Assembly (NCBI RefSeq): GCF_022129235.1
Contig: NZ_JADQAI010000001.1
Span: forward strand, 496,001-560,000
Reading direction: 5' to 3'
DNA from: Psychrobacter sp. Ps6
GTDB taxonomy: Bacteria > Pseudomonadota > Gammaproteobacteria > Pseudomonadales > Moraxellaceae
DNA length: 64,000 bases
Part shown: positions 16,428 to 26,151 of the stretch, piece after piece
How positions within the stretch are numbered: the stretch's first letter is position 1
Layout: each line of letters begins with the position of its first letter
The notes under the pieces: generated by a model
Database searches by the model: none
The model's input: the letters and a program-made list of their open reading frames with translations, nothing else
Told to the model about the DNA's origin: nothing
Translations under genes and position numbers: made by a program

Positions 16428-18653
16428 ATGACATTATTGAATAAAGAACTAGAGCTCGCTCACGAAATCGTTGAAGATTCAAATCCTACTAATAATACTG
16501 ATTTTCAGACGGTTATCAATCGCCGTTTGAATCGCCGTAGTATTCTAAAAGGTGGTACAGGGTTGACGGCAGCAGCGTTTTTTGGCGCGCTACCTTTGAT
16601 TGGTTGTAGTGATGATGATGACAATATCAGCAGTCCTATCGTCGAAAATGGCGATGCTGCTGCTATTCCGGCGCAGGGTGATTTGAAGCGTCCTGAAACC
16701 TTAAAATTTAAGGCCGTAGCGCACTCGACTGCTGAGACGATGACGGTGGCAGAAGGTTACAAGGCAGAGATGATATTGCCGCTTGGTACACCGCTGATGC
16801 CTGGCCTTGCAGATTGGAAGGACAATCGTGAAAATTCAGCCGAGTCGTTTGAATGGCGCATGGGTGACAACCACGATGGCATGTGGTTCTTTGGCAAAAA
16901 AGGTAATGCGTACGATGCCAAAGCCTCAGAGAATGGCCTACTGGTTATGAACCACGAATACGTGAATAGTGAGGAGCTAAGCCCGTTTGGGTATTATGTC
17001 ATCGAAGATAAAGATGCTGCGCCTTTATTTCAACGCCGCCGCCTGGCCAGCGATATACGCCGTGAAGTCAACTGCCATGGCGTGGCAGTGGTTGAGATGA
17101 AGCGCCGCGCAAATGGCATGGGCTATGAGATGGTGCCAAACTCCAAATACAATCGACGTATCACTAGTAGTACGACCGCACAGTTAGCAGGCCCTGTGGC
17201 AGGCTCTGATTTGGTCAAAACCAAGTTTGACCCAACGGGTTTTCAGACGCGCGGCATTAATAATAACTGCGGTGCAGGCTTGTCACCTTGGGGTACCTAC
17301 CTGACCACAGAAGAGAACTTCTTGGGTGTGTTTGCGCGCGGACAAGATGCCAGTCAGTTAAGCGCCAGTGATAATTATGGTCGCGAGCGTTACGGCGCAC
17401 CAGAGAACTCTCCAGGCTCTAGATATCTATGGCACACGCCTGACGCCAAAGATGCCATCATCACAGACGAGTTTTCACGTTGGGATATGACCGCTGTTGG
17501 TGCTAGTGCTGCTGCTGATTATCGTAATGGCTTCAATACCTTTGGCTATATCACTGAGATTGACCCGTTTGACCAAAACTCTACGCCGCAAAAACGTACC
17601 GCCATGGGTCGATTTGCCCATGAAAACTGTGCCTATGCACCCGTTAAGCAAGGCAAACCTGTGGTATTTTATATGGGTGATGACGCCCGAGGTGAGTATA
17701 TTTATAAGTTCGTATCCAAAGCAATGTGGTCAAATGCGGATATCGGTGGCGGGCTAAAAGCTGGTGACAAATACCTGAATGATGGCACGCTATATGTTGC
17801 CATATTTAATGAAGATGGCAGCGGTGAGTGGAAAGCACTTGTTCAAGGTCAGAATGGACTAGATGCGTTCAATAGTGCGTTACCATTTAATAGCCAAGAT
17901 GAAGTGTTGGTTTATGCTCGCGCTGCTGGCGATGCCGCTGGCGCCACCAAGATGGATCGACCAGAATGGGTATCGGTCAGTCCTATGACGGGCGATGTCT
18001 ATGTGACATTGACCAACAACTCCAATCGCGGCGTCAAAGAGAGTCAACCGCTATCTGCTGCCAACCCGCGCAGCTACAATGTCAATGGCAAACCAAGTGG
18101 TAATGACAACGGTCATATCATTCGCTGGGCAGAGACGGGCGGCGATCATGCCGCAACCAGTTTTGAGTGGGATATCTATCTGTTTGGTGCACCAAGTAAC
18201 TTGTCCGCAGAGAATTTATCGCAGTTAAGCGCTAGTAATGATTTGTCTTCTCCGGATGGTTTGTATTTTGATCCACGTGGTGTGTTATGGATTCAGACGG
18301 ATGACGGTGCGTATACCGATACTACTAGCTGTATGCTGCTTGCGGCATTACCGGGCAAAGTCAGCGATGGTACGACCATCACGACGTCAGCAGGACAGCA
18401 AACGCGCATTGGTATGCCTGCTAGTAACGACAATATTAAACGCTTCTTTGTCGGCCCTGAAGGCTGCGAAGTGACCGGTATTACCATGACACCAGACTTC
18501 AAAACACTGTTTATCAACATTCAGCATCCAGGTAATACATGGGGTGCGGTCGCTGACGGTAGTACTCCGCGCTCAGCAACGGTCATGATTACCAAAGAAG
18601 ACGGCGATGTCATCTTGGCGGAATCATTTGAGTCAGCAGCCAGCACGGTATAG
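16428..18653 (+). CDS. phoX: PhoX-family alkaline phosphatase (DUF839), Tat-exported
   Basis: A 741-residue periplasmic phosphatase of the PhoX type, which in the family uses calcium and iron to release phosphate from organic esters. A twin-arginine motif NRRSILK (Arg36-Arg37) precedes a hydrophobic segment ending in LIGC (Cys60), so it may be a Tat-exported lipoprotein. Family motifs follow: LLVMNHEY, NCHGVAVVE, GTYLTTEENF, GRFAHENC, FYMGDDARGEYIYKF, RPEWVSV and SSPDGLYFDPRG. The start follows an AGGTG site. It is monocistronic, with a Pho-box-like array upstream and a terminator downstream. Family call firm; exact substrate unknown. Confidence 0.92.
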   Translation: MTLLNKELELAHEIVEDSNPTNNTDFQTVINRRLNRRSILKGGTGLTAAAFFGALPLIGCSDDDDNISSPIVENGDAAAIPAQGDLKRPETLKFKAVAHSTAETMTVAEGYKAEMILPLGTPLMPGLADWKDNRENSAESFEWRMGDNHDGMWFFGKKGNAYDAKASENGLLVMNHEYVNSEELSPFGYYVIEDKDAAPLFQRRRLASDIRREVNCHGVAVVEMKRRANGMGYEMVPNSKYNRRITSSTTAQLAGPVAGSDLVKTKFDPTGFQTRGINNNCGAGLSPWGTYLTTEENFLGVFARGQDASQLSASDNYGRERYGAPENSPGSRYLWHTPDAKDAIITDEFSRWDMTAVGASAAADYRNGFNTFGYITEIDPFDQNSTPQKRTAMGRFAHENCAYAPVKQGKPVVFYMGDDARGEYIYKFVSKAMWSNADIGGGLKAGDKYLNDGTLYVAIFNEDGSGEWKALVQGQNGLDAFNSALPFNSQDEVLVYARAAGDAAGATKMDRPEWVSVSPMTGDVYVTLTNNSNRGVKESQPLSAANPRSYNVNGKPSGNDNGHIIRWAETGGDHAATSFEWDIYLFGAPSNLSAENLSQLSASNDLSSPDGLYFDPRGVLWIQTDDGAYTDTTSCMLLAALPGKVSDGTTITTSAGQQTRIGMPASNDNIKRFFVGPEGCEVTGITMTPDFKTLFINIQHPGNTWGAVADGSTPRSATVMITKEDGDVILAESFESAASTV

Positions 18654-18716
18654 CTCAGTAAGCGCTAGATGACGAATCAGTAGAAAGTAAAAATAGTAGA
18701 AATGAGTATTCACTAA

Positions 18717-18750
18717 ATAAAAATCCCAAGTTTCGGCTTGGGATTTTTTT
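18717..18750 (+). terminator. Intrinsic terminator after phoX
   Basis: Stem AAATCCCAAG with CTTGGGATTT, loop TTTCGG, then a T-run. Confidence 0.88.
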
Positions 18751-18919
18751 CTTTTGATGCATATATTAGTTAATGCTTTAACAATAATAAAGATACCGTT
18801 CATCATCCATACATCTCTTTTGGTCACAAACAAACGCTAAAACTAAATCATTCACTTCTATTTGCGACTGTTAAAGGATAGTATAGAAAAACTCCCTTTT
18901 CGCTAAACGTGCCAATACT

Positions 18920-20413
18920 ATGAGCAGTCAAAATTTGTTTTATAACAACCGTGTTAGTGACAGTAGCGCTCAGAATGATAGCAGTTATACGCGTAATCGC
19001 CATGAGCTTGATGCGCATTTTGTCTCAGCTGATAGCGTACCACGGCATGGTGATTTGTATGAGCAGATAGACCAACTCGAAGCCATCGATATGGATGAGC
19101 TGGTCAAATTATTGGCAGACATAGAAGACAGTGAGGAAACGATAAAACCCCCTGTCTCTTTGGCGGACTTTTTTGAAGGGTTGGCGCAGCTTGCGACCAT
19201 GGGAGTGGTTGAGGTGACTGAGATTGTGGAGTCCATCCACCGTGAAGTCATCTTGCGTCCCTTGGGCCGGTTCAATGATAAGCATCTCAATAAATGGCAG
19301 CGCGGTTTCACTGGGCGCATCTATGGCACGATACGCCATATCATGCTGATGGTCGGTAACAATCTGGCCTCTGTACTACGAATATACAAAAACTTCATCG
19401 TGCAAAAAACGGCTCAGCCACTACCTGATTCACTAAAAAAGCTGGTCAATGTCATCAATGGTGTTATGGGTGATCATCTGGTCAACAATCAAAATGCGCT
19501 CGCAATTCCGATGATGTTATACACTAAAGATGGTAAACCCCAAAGTGAGCAGCTATCAGGGCGGATTGCTATTTTGTGCCATGGCTTGTGCATGAGTCAC
19601 TTAAGCTGGCAGTCACAAGAAGGCAATGATCTGGGCGAGGCGATTCATATCAGCCAGCCTGACACCACCGTTCTGTACTTAGATTACAATACAGGTCGAC
19701 GTATTTCTCACAGCGGTCGTAAATTCTCTCAGCTGCTACAGGACTTGGTCGATAATAACCCAAATATTACTCAGATAGACTTGGTTGGTCATAGTATGGG
19801 CGGCTTGGTCGCGCGTAGTGCGCTGTTTTATGGTGAGCAAGAGCGCCTAGATTGGATAAAGCGCGTGGGCAATCTCATCACCCTAGGTTCACCGCATCAT
19901 GGAGCGGTGCTCGAGCGTATCGGTAATTACGTGCAAGACATCATCGCCAAGCTGCCATTTGCAGGCTCGCTTGCCAAACTTGGTGATATGCGCAGTGCGG
20001 GTATTATTGATCTGCGTCATGGCAGTATTCGTGATGCTGATTGGAAAGCCTTAGAGGGACGCAGTGTATTACCACAAGACTTCCGTCATCCTGCGCGCTT
20101 GCCAATTGGTATCAAAACGTACTTTGTCGCCAGTGCTTTGCTCGAGACGCATTACGAATCCAAAATGACGGATTTGCTAGGGGACAGTTTGGTATCGGTC
20201 GCATCAGCGCTAGGTGAAGATGATGCCGAGCATGCGTTGTTTGTGCCAGATGGTCATAAAGCAGTGTTTTATGGCGTCAATCACATGAATTTAATCCATA
20301 GCAGGCGAGTGCGCGAGCAAGTCGTTGAATGGCTGCTCGATAATGGTCGAATCGACTATGCTAGACGTCCGCGCATACACTCTTACCCTAGAAGTTTGTC
20401 TGTGGCGGTGTAG
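18920..20413 (+). CDS. Lipase-like alpha/beta hydrolase (PGAP1-like), cytoplasmic
   Basis: A 497-residue protein. Residues 1-190 are a helical, charged N-terminal region with no signal peptide. The hydrolase domain starts near residue 200: oxyanion loop LCHGLCMSHLSW, nucleophile elbow VGHSMGGLVARSA (Ser292), LGSPHHGAVLER and a C-terminal GVNHMNLIHS supplying the likely catalytic His. This resembles PGAP1-like triacylglycerol or phospholipid esterases. No clear ribosome site precedes the ATG. A lipoprotein gene follows within 50 bases or less and may be co-transcribed. The substrate is unknown. Confidence 0.85.
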   Translation: MSSQNLFYNNRVSDSSAQNDSSYTRNRHELDAHFVSADSVPRHGDLYEQIDQLEAIDMDELVKLLADIEDSEETIKPPVSLADFFEGLAQLATMGVVEVTEIVESIHREVILRPLGRFNDKHLNKWQRGFTGRIYGTIRHIMLMVGNNLASVLRIYKNFIVQKTAQPLPDSLKKLVNVINGVMGDHLVNNQNALAIPMMLYTKDGKPQSEQLSGRIAILCHGLCMSHLSWQSQEGNDLGEAIHISQPDTTVLYLDYNTGRRISHSGRKFSQLLQDLVDNNPNITQIDLVGHSMGGLVARSALFYGEQERLDWIKRVGNLITLGSPHHGAVLERIGNYVQDIIAKLPFAGSLAKLGDMRSAGIIDLRHGSIRDADWKALEGRSVLPQDFRHPARLPIGIKTYFVASALLETHYESKMTDLLGDSLVSVASALGEDDAEHALFVPDGHKAVFYGVNHMNLIHSRRVREQVVEWLLDNGRIDYARRPRIHSYPRSLSVAV

Positions 20414-20461
20414 AGAACAGTGGGTATCATTTTGAATTATCTGCGTTATGTGTACTGCGCA

Positions 20462-21124
20462 ATGACGTTTTTATCATTTCAGAAAGTGCTACTGAGAAAT
20501 TTGTCTTTGCTATTAGGCGGCGCACTCATAGTTACTAGCTGTGCCAAGCCGAATGTACACGACCCTAATGCTCAAATTGAAGTAAATGTAGAGGGTGACA
20601 AATATGTCATTCCTTTAAACCATATTGTCAGACCAGACACAGGGAGTTATGCCAGTTTTGAGACGGATATGGGTCATGGTTATTTCTTTTGGCCAAGTGG
20701 TCGAGGCCTAAACAACAATGACAAAGATCCAAACATTTTGGAACATGACGACGATATCATAAAATTTAACTGGACAGCGATAGGTTCAGGAATTGTAGGC
20801 AACGATATGCCTACGAGAGTTAAAATTATAAAGGAGTCAAATCATAGAGATATTACTCAGGATAAATTCAATTTAGAAGCCTATGCCGATAGTAGTAATG
20901 ATTCAACCTTATATTATACAGGATATGTTTATCCAAATTCGCTGGCCACTTTTCGATGTTGGATAGCGGAAAATGAAGATCAGAACAGTCTTTGTCAAAT
21001 GGAGTACCTACATCCTATTTATAACAATAATATCCTGATTCACTTTGACGCAAAAAACCTTTCAAACTGGCAGGCAATCAATACAATGGCGATTGATTAT
21101 ATGAAAAAATGGCATCAAGATTGA
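20462..21124 (+). CDS. AT-rich putative lipoprotein of unknown function
   Basis: A 220-residue protein with a signal peptide and lipobox VTSC, then an AKPNVHDPNAQ linker. The mature part has IPLNHIVRPDTGSYASF and FFWPSGRGLNN segments that I cannot place in a family. It is more AT-rich than its neighbours, hinting at separate ancestry. The frame also opens at a GTG at 20420, only six bases after the hydrolase gene; that start would add 14 residues. Neither start has a clear ribosome site. A bidirectional terminator follows. It might be a partner of the hydrolase, but that is speculation. Confidence 0.75.
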   Translation: MTFLSFQKVLLRNLSLLLGGALIVTSCAKPNVHDPNAQIEVNVEGDKYVIPLNHIVRPDTGSYASFETDMGHGYFFWPSGRGLNNNDKDPNILEHDDDIIKFNWTAIGSGIVGNDMPTRVKIIKESNHRDITQDKFNLEAYADSSNDSTLYYTGYVYPNSLATFRCWIAENEDQNSLCQMEYLHPIYNNNILIHFDAKNLSNWQAINTMAIDYMKKWHQD

Positions 21125-21171
21125 AGATCGTTCAATGTCAAAGTAGTGATTTGTTTTTCAAAATTGCAAAT

Positions 21172-21208
21172 AAAAAAACCCTCAAGTATGACACTTGAGG
21201 GTTTTTTT
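21172..21208. terminator. Bidirectional terminator between lipoprotein gene and hslO
   Basis: Perfect stem AAACCCTCAAGT with ACTTGAGGGTTT, A-run on the left and T-run on the right, between convergent genes. Confidence 0.9.
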
Positions 21209-21236
21209 ATGAGGGTTGATGCTTAGTGATAAAAAA

Positions 21237-22217
21237 CTAATCAGTAAATACCGCTGCTACATCATCTTTGTTGAATTTATAGACTTCCCCGCAGAACCCG
21301 CAGTCCATCTCAAACGTACCGCCTTGTTCTTCGACGATGTCTAACGCTTCTGCTTCACCGATTTGCTCAATTGCCATCTCACACTTCTCGCGTGAGCACG
21401 TGCAACCAAATGATAGAGGCGCAGGCTCAGGGGCGACGATGTTTTCTTCATGATACAAGCGATACAGAATCTCGTTGGCATCTAGCGTCGTCAGCTCTTC
21501 TGCCTTAACCGTACGCGTCAACACGCTTAGACGTGTCCATAAATCATCATCGATACCCGCATCTTCGTTCTGCTCAACTTCAGACGTTTCTTCAGCAGTA
21601 CGCGGTAGCATTTGTACCAGGATACCACCCGCTTGCAGGCCGTCAGATGCCAAATTAATCAACGTCGGAATCTGCGCTGATTGCTTTTGATAATGTGCTA
21701 AGCAGTCTGCCAAGTTGTCATGGCTACGCTCAACGATGCCTTGGTATGGCTCACCGCCGTCAGGCTGAATATTGATAAACAACACCCCTTGTCCCATAGC
21801 ACCCAGCTCAGCAAAGGCTTCTTTGGCATAAACCATATTGTCCCACGCATGTACTTGCTCATCCGTCTCACCTTTCCAGCTAGCAAGTGCACGAATGATA
21901 CCATCTTGGTCACATTCTGCCATCGCCCAGTTTAGTAAGCTGTCACTGTCTGATGATTGCAACTGAATAGACAGGCGACCGTTGATTTTGACCGTACTGA
22001 TCAGCAAACTCGCGGCCGTCAGCATCTCACCCAATAAACGTTTAATGGCTTCGGGATAGGGCTTTTGGGCAATTGTACTGGCGTAGCTGCGTGATAGGCG
22101 TACCACATCACCGCGCACAGGCGAATCTTCAACAAAAAAACGTTGGCGTATGTCGTTGTTGCTATGAGTGCCAGCAGTTTGGCTGTCCATATTCGGGACT
22201 TGAGTATCTTGTGTCAT
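21237..22217 (-). CDS. hslO: Redox-regulated chaperone Hsp33
   Basis: Cytoplasmic holdase chaperone activated by oxidation. At 326 residues it is slightly longer than typical because of an extra N-terminal stretch and an acidic insert (about residues 210-225). The C-terminal zinc switch is complete: Cys272, Cys274, Cys306 and Cys309 in CTC and CGFC, with the 31-residue spacing expected. The N-terminal domain has RLSRSYASTIAQKPYPEA and GRLSIQLQ. It is alone on the minus strand, facing the divergent glutamate ABC operon. Confidence 0.96.
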   Translation of the reverse strand: MTQDTQVPNMDSQTAGTHSNNDIRQRFFVEDSPVRGDVVRLSRSYASTIAQKPYPEAIKRLLGEMLTAASLLISTVKINGRLSIQLQSSDSDSLLNWAMAECDQDGIIRALASWKGETDEQVHAWDNMVYAKEAFAELGAMGQGVLFINIQPDGGEPYQGIVERSHDNLADCLAHYQKQSAQIPTLINLASDGLQAGGILVQMLPRTAEETSEVEQNEDAGIDDDLWTRLSVLTRTVKAEELTTLDANEILYRLYHEENIVAPEPAPLSFGCTCSREKCEMAIEQIGEAEALDIVEEQGGTFEMDCGFCGEVYKFNKDDVAAVFTD

Positions 22218-22624
22218 AAGTCATTTGTAGTATTAAGAAGTTGTTAGCTTTATGGGGACTATGGCCGATTTATCAATCGTAGCAACCACAATATTATGAT
22301 CACAATGTTTTCTTGATTACATGTACCAATGAGGGACAAATCTAGATATGAATAAGTCAGCTATCTGTCCATTTCTATAGTGATGCAGTAATTGGGTACC
22401 AGCGGTTTTTGGGTAAAAAATAAATATATTCCAAAATATCATTTCCTTTAAAAAAAATTTACCATCTAACACAAATTTGTTGTACAGTAACATTGAGTTG
22501 CATTGTGACAAACAACAGCAACAACCGTACGGATGCGGAGCAATGAGGTCGGTCAATCAGACTCGTGTCTTCAAAGCACTCATTCAATCTTGTGATAAAA
22601 GCTTGTGATAAAAGGATGTATTCC
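22218..22624. other. Divergent intergenic region between hslO and gltI
   Basis: About 400 bases, AT-rich around 22420-22480, expected to hold the promoters of hslO and the glutamate ABC operon. Inverted half-sites such as TTTGTTG and CAACAA around 22477-22525 may be regulatory. No gene supported. Confidence 0.4.
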
Positions 22625-23611
22625 ATGACCCACTTATTTTCTAAACCGTTGACTTTGGCGGCCTTTATGGCATTGGGCTCAGTTGGCTGTAACAACAGTA
22701 GCCAGACCACAGCCGAAGCGCCAGCTGCAGATGATGCCACCACGACAGAAGCTGCTGCCACGGATACCAACGGCACGCTACAAAAAATCAAAGACTCTGG
22801 CACCATCGTTGTCGGTCACCGTGACTCCTCTATTCCATTTTCTTATATTGCTGATGATCCGAACCAGCCTATCGGCTATGCACACGATTTAGAAATGAAA
22901 GTCGTCGAAGCAGTGAAGCAAAAGCTAAACATGCCAGACCTCAACGTCCGTTATAACTTGATTACCTCACAAACGCGTATCCCATTGGTACAAAACGGCA
23001 CGGTAGATTTTGAGTGTGGCTCAACCACCAACAACGAAGAGCGCCAAAAACAAGTCGCCTTCTCTAATGGTTTCTTTGAGATTGGTACGCGTCTGTTGAC
23101 CAAAAAAGACTCTGGTATTCAGAATTTTGAAGACCTAAAAGGTAAAACCCTAGTCACCACGGCAGGTACGACCTCAGAGCGTTATATCCGTCAGTACAAT
23201 GATGACAACAAAATGGATATGAACATCATCTCAGCAAAAGACCACGGCGAAGCCTTCTTGATGTTAGAAAATGGTCGTGCTGATGCCTTTATGATGGATG
23301 ATGTATTGCTCGCGGGCGAAAAAGCCAAAGCAAAAAATCCTGATGAATGGGTTATCGTGGGTGAGCCACAATCGTTTGAGATTTATGGCTGTATGATGCG
23401 TAAAGACGATCCTGAATTTAAAGCTGTGGTCGATGAAGCGCTGGCCAATGTCTTTAGCTCAGGCGAAATCAATAGTATCTATGACAAATGGTTCTTGAAC
23501 CCAATCCCGCCAAAGAACGTCAATCTAAACTTTGAGATGTCAGATAACTTAAAGGCCTTGATTGCCAATCCACATGACAGCGCTCAGCCTAAAGAAGCAG
23601 CAGCGCAGTAA
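22625..23611 (+). CDS. gltI: Glutamate/aspartate ABC transporter substrate-binding lipoprotein (GltI type)
   Basis: Binding component of a glutamate/aspartate importer, 328 residues. It has a signal peptide with lipobox SVGC, then a short Ala/Thr-rich linker. The core matches GltI: IVVGHRDSSIPFSYI, YAHDLEMKVVEAVK, LITSQTRIPLVQNGTVDFECGSTTNN and AFMMDDVLLAG. I chose the ATG at 22625, nine bases after AAGG; an ATG three codons earlier overlaps that site. It heads a four-gene unit with two permeases and an ATPase in the usual gltIJKL order. Confidence 0.93.
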   Translation: MTHLFSKPLTLAAFMALGSVGCNNSSQTTAEAPAADDATTTEAAATDTNGTLQKIKDSGTIVVGHRDSSIPFSYIADDPNQPIGYAHDLEMKVVEAVKQKLNMPDLNVRYNLITSQTRIPLVQNGTVDFECGSTTNNEERQKQVAFSNGFFEIGTRLLTKKDSGIQNFEDLKGKTLVTTAGTTSERYIRQYNDDNKMDMNIISAKDHGEAFLMLENGRADAFMMDDVLLAGEKAKAKNPDEWVIVGEPQSFEIYGCMMRKDDPEFKAVVDEALANVFSSGEINSIYDKWFLNPIPPKNVNLNFEMSDNLKALIANPHDSAQPKEAAAQ

Positions 23612-23708
23612 CGCTCATTGTCCCTCAATATAGCTTGCCTATACGTTCAGATAACCAGTAATTTTATTTGACGTATAGGCTTATCAATCGTTGCTCGGAG
23701 AGACAACC

Positions 23709-24455
23709 ATGAATTATAGCTGGAACTGGGGTGTGCTCTTTGAGCAAACTGGTATCGGTAACGAGCTTTATATCCATTGGATGATTACAGGTCTTGGCTG
23801 GCTGCTATTGATTGGTAGTATCGCCTGGGCCATTGCGATGGTCGTGGGTACCATCTTTGGTATCATGCGCACCTTACCTAATAAGACTGCTCGTACGATT
23901 GGTACGGCTTATGTGACATTCTTTCGCAATATTCCACTGCTAGTACAATTGTTCTTTTGGTTTTACATCGCACCCGGCTGGCTGACGCCCACGATACAAG
24001 AATGGTGGTATAAGGACTTGTCTCCGAATACCTCAGCCATGCTGTCAGCGAGTATCGGTCTTGGCTTATTTACCGCTGCTCGTATTGTTGAGCAAGTACG
24101 GACGGGTATCGAGTCGCTACCTGATGGGCAGACCAATGCCGCATATGCATTGGGTTTTAGTATTTCGCAAGTTTATAAAGAAGTGCTACTGCCGCAAGCC
24201 TTTCGTATTATCTTGCCGCCGCTTAGCTCGGAGCTGACCAACTGTTTCAAAAACGCCTCTGTGGCTTCCTTGGTTGGGGTAATGGAGCTGATTAGTCAAA
24301 CAAAAACCATCAGTGAATATACGCAGAATAGTATCGAGATATATACTTACGCGACGATTGTCTATTTGGTTTTCAATTTATCTTTGATCGCTATTATGGG
24401 ACTCATTGAACGTAAATTGCGTGTACCTGGGCTTATTGCGGGAGGTCAGAAATGA
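23709..24455 (+). CDS. gltJ: Glutamate/aspartate ABC transporter permease GltJ
   Basis: Inner-membrane permease of 248 residues. It has the GltJ-type opening MNYSWNWGVLFEQ, an FFRNIPLLVQLFFWFY segment and the EAA loop QTNAAYALGFSISQVYKEVLLPQ. GGAGA lies before the ATG; the TTG at 23691 is an unlikely start. Its last four bases overlap the start of gltK (ATGA), which indicates translational coupling. Confidence 0.94.
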   Translation: MNYSWNWGVLFEQTGIGNELYIHWMITGLGWLLLIGSIAWAIAMVVGTIFGIMRTLPNKTARTIGTAYVTFFRNIPLLVQLFFWFYIAPGWLTPTIQEWWYKDLSPNTSAMLSASIGLGLFTAARIVEQVRTGIESLPDGQTNAAYALGFSISQVYKEVLLPQAFRIILPPLSSELTNCFKNASVASLVGVMELISQTKTISEYTQNSIEIYTYATIVYLVFNLSLIAIMGLIERKLRVPGLIAGGQK

Positions 24456-25120
24456 ATATGACCGAATTGGCAACAGCCTATCCTGGTTTGATGGGCGGCA
24501 TGATAACCACCTTAAAAGTGCTGTTTTTGGCAATCATTGGTGGTATCAGCTTAGGCACCATATTGGCATTGATGCGCTTGTCAGGTATTAAAGCGCTTGA
24601 GATTCCAGCAAAGCTATATGTCAATTACTTTCGCTCCGTGCCGCTGCTATTGGTGTTACTGTGGTTCTACTTTGCCGTACCGATGATTTATCTTTGGGTA
24701 GCGGGTAAATATTTGCAACTCGATGCTGCGTTTGCCTCTTGTGTGGTCGCCTTTATGATGTTTGAGGCGGCTTACTTCTCAGAAGTGGTGCGTGCAGGTA
24801 TCCAATCGATTGGTAGCGGGCAGGTCAATGCTGCTAAAGCGCTCGGCATGACTTATGGGCAGACCATGCGTCTGGTCATCTTGCCGCAGGCCTTTCGCAA
24901 AATGCTACCGCTGATTTTGCAGCAGTGTATTATCTTGTTCCAAGATACGACATTGGTATTTGCGATTGGTTTGACCGACTTTTTCCGCGCAGCCTACGTC
25001 CGTGGTGAGCTTATGGGATTACTCACACCTTATATCTTAGGTGCTGGCGCTGTCTACTTTGTGATTAGCTTAAGTGCATCGATTGGTGTGCAACAACTAC
25101 AAAAACGCTTGCGGTTTTAA
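24452..25120 (+). CDS. gltK: Glutamate/aspartate ABC transporter permease GltK
   Basis: Second permease subunit, 222 residues with about five membrane segments. Motifs include GGMITTLKVLFLAIIGG, YFRSVPLLLVLLWFYF and the EAA loop GQVNAAKALGMTYGQTMRLVILPQ. It overlaps gltJ by four bases and precedes the ATPase gene by about 100 bases. Length and motifs are typical. Confidence 0.94.
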   Translation: MNMTELATAYPGLMGGMITTLKVLFLAIIGGISLGTILALMRLSGIKALEIPAKLYVNYFRSVPLLLVLLWFYFAVPMIYLWVAGKYLQLDAAFASCVVAFMMFEAAYFSEVVRAGIQSIGSGQVNAAKALGMTYGQTMRLVILPQAFRKMLPLILQQCIILFQDTTLVFAIGLTDFFRAAYVRGELMGLLTPYILGAGAVYFVISLSASIGVQQLQKRLRF

Positions 25121-25222
25121 TAGATATCTCGCTTAGGGTTTTGAGCGTTAAGATTGTGGTTTGGTGTTTTGATTTAATTTTTAAACGACGGTTACCGATA
25201 ATAATGTGGTTAGGAGCCAGTG

Positions 25223-26026
25223 ATGAGCAATGCTGATACATACATAAATTCCTTTGGTGGACTGGTTACTAACAATGGCCATGCGACTGATGAGATGGTC
25301 ATTCAAATATCAAATGTCAGCAAGTGGTATGGAGACTTTCAGGTACTAACTGACTGTACTGCGCACGTGCATAAAGGGGATGTGGTCGTGGTTTGTGGCC
25401 CTTCAGGTAGTGGTAAATCGACGTTGATTAAGACAGTCAATGGACTTGAGCCTTTTCAAAAAGGTGAGATTATGGTCAATGGTATCTCTGTCGGTGATTC
25501 AAAAACAAATCTGCCTAAATTACGTAGCCGTGTCGGCATGGTGTTTCAGCATTTTGAATTGTTTCCGCATTTGACCATCATTGATAATCTGACAGTGGCA
25601 CAGATCAAAGTATTGGGCCGTAAAGAGAGTGAAGCCAAGCAAAAGGCGATGGCGTATCTAGACCGCGTCGGTCTGACGGTACAAGCGGCTAAATATCCAG
25701 CGGAGCTATCGGGCGGTCAGCAGCAGCGCGTCGCGATTGCTCGTGCACTGGCTATGGACCCTGTGGCAATGCTGTTTGATGAGCCAACCTCTGCGCTCGA
25801 TCCTGAGATGATTCAAGAGGTGCTCGATGTCATGGTCGAGCTGACTCGTGATGGCATGACCATGATGTGTGTGACCCACGAAATGGGCTTTGCCAGTCAG
25901 GTCGCCAACCGTATTATCTTTATGGATGAAGGGCATATCGTCGAAAACTGTAGCAAAGATGAGTTCTTTGAAGGCGCAAAAAGTGATCGTGCGCAGATGT
26001 TCTTATCGAAAATTTTGAATCATTAA
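25223..26026 (+). CDS. gltL: Glutamate/aspartate ABC transporter ATP-binding protein GltL
   Basis: ATPase of the glutamate/aspartate importer, 267 residues. It carries Walker A GPSGSGKST, Q-loop MVFQHFELFPHLT, signature ELSGGQQQR, Walker [13 protein letters not shown] and H-loop VTHEMGF. The first 25 residues extend beyond the usual GltL start. AGGAG precedes the ATG at 25223 by six bases; the adjacent GTG at 25220 is too close to it. It is the last gene of the gltIJKL unit. Confidence 0.94.
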   Translation: MSNADTYINSFGGLVTNNGHATDEMVIQISNVSKWYGDFQVLTDCTAHVHKGDVVVVCGPSGSGKSTLIKTVNGLEPFQKGEIMVNGISVGDSKTNLPKLRSRVGMVFQHFELFPHLTIIDNLTVAQIKVLGRKESEAKQKAMAYLDRVGLTVQAAKYPAELSGGQQQRVAIARALAMDPVAMLFDEPTSALDPEMIQEVLDVMVELTRDGMTMMCVTHEMGFASQVANRIIFMDEGHIVENCSKDEFFEGAKSDRAQMFLSKILNH

Positions 26027-26151
26027 CCAAACTTTGATTTGCGACTATTGCTAACACTGCTTTCTATAAGAAAATATTTCCTCAAAAGTATTTTTTATCC
26101 ACTGTACTAAAAAGTTAAGATGTTAGGTAAAGACACCCACGCTATATAGAT

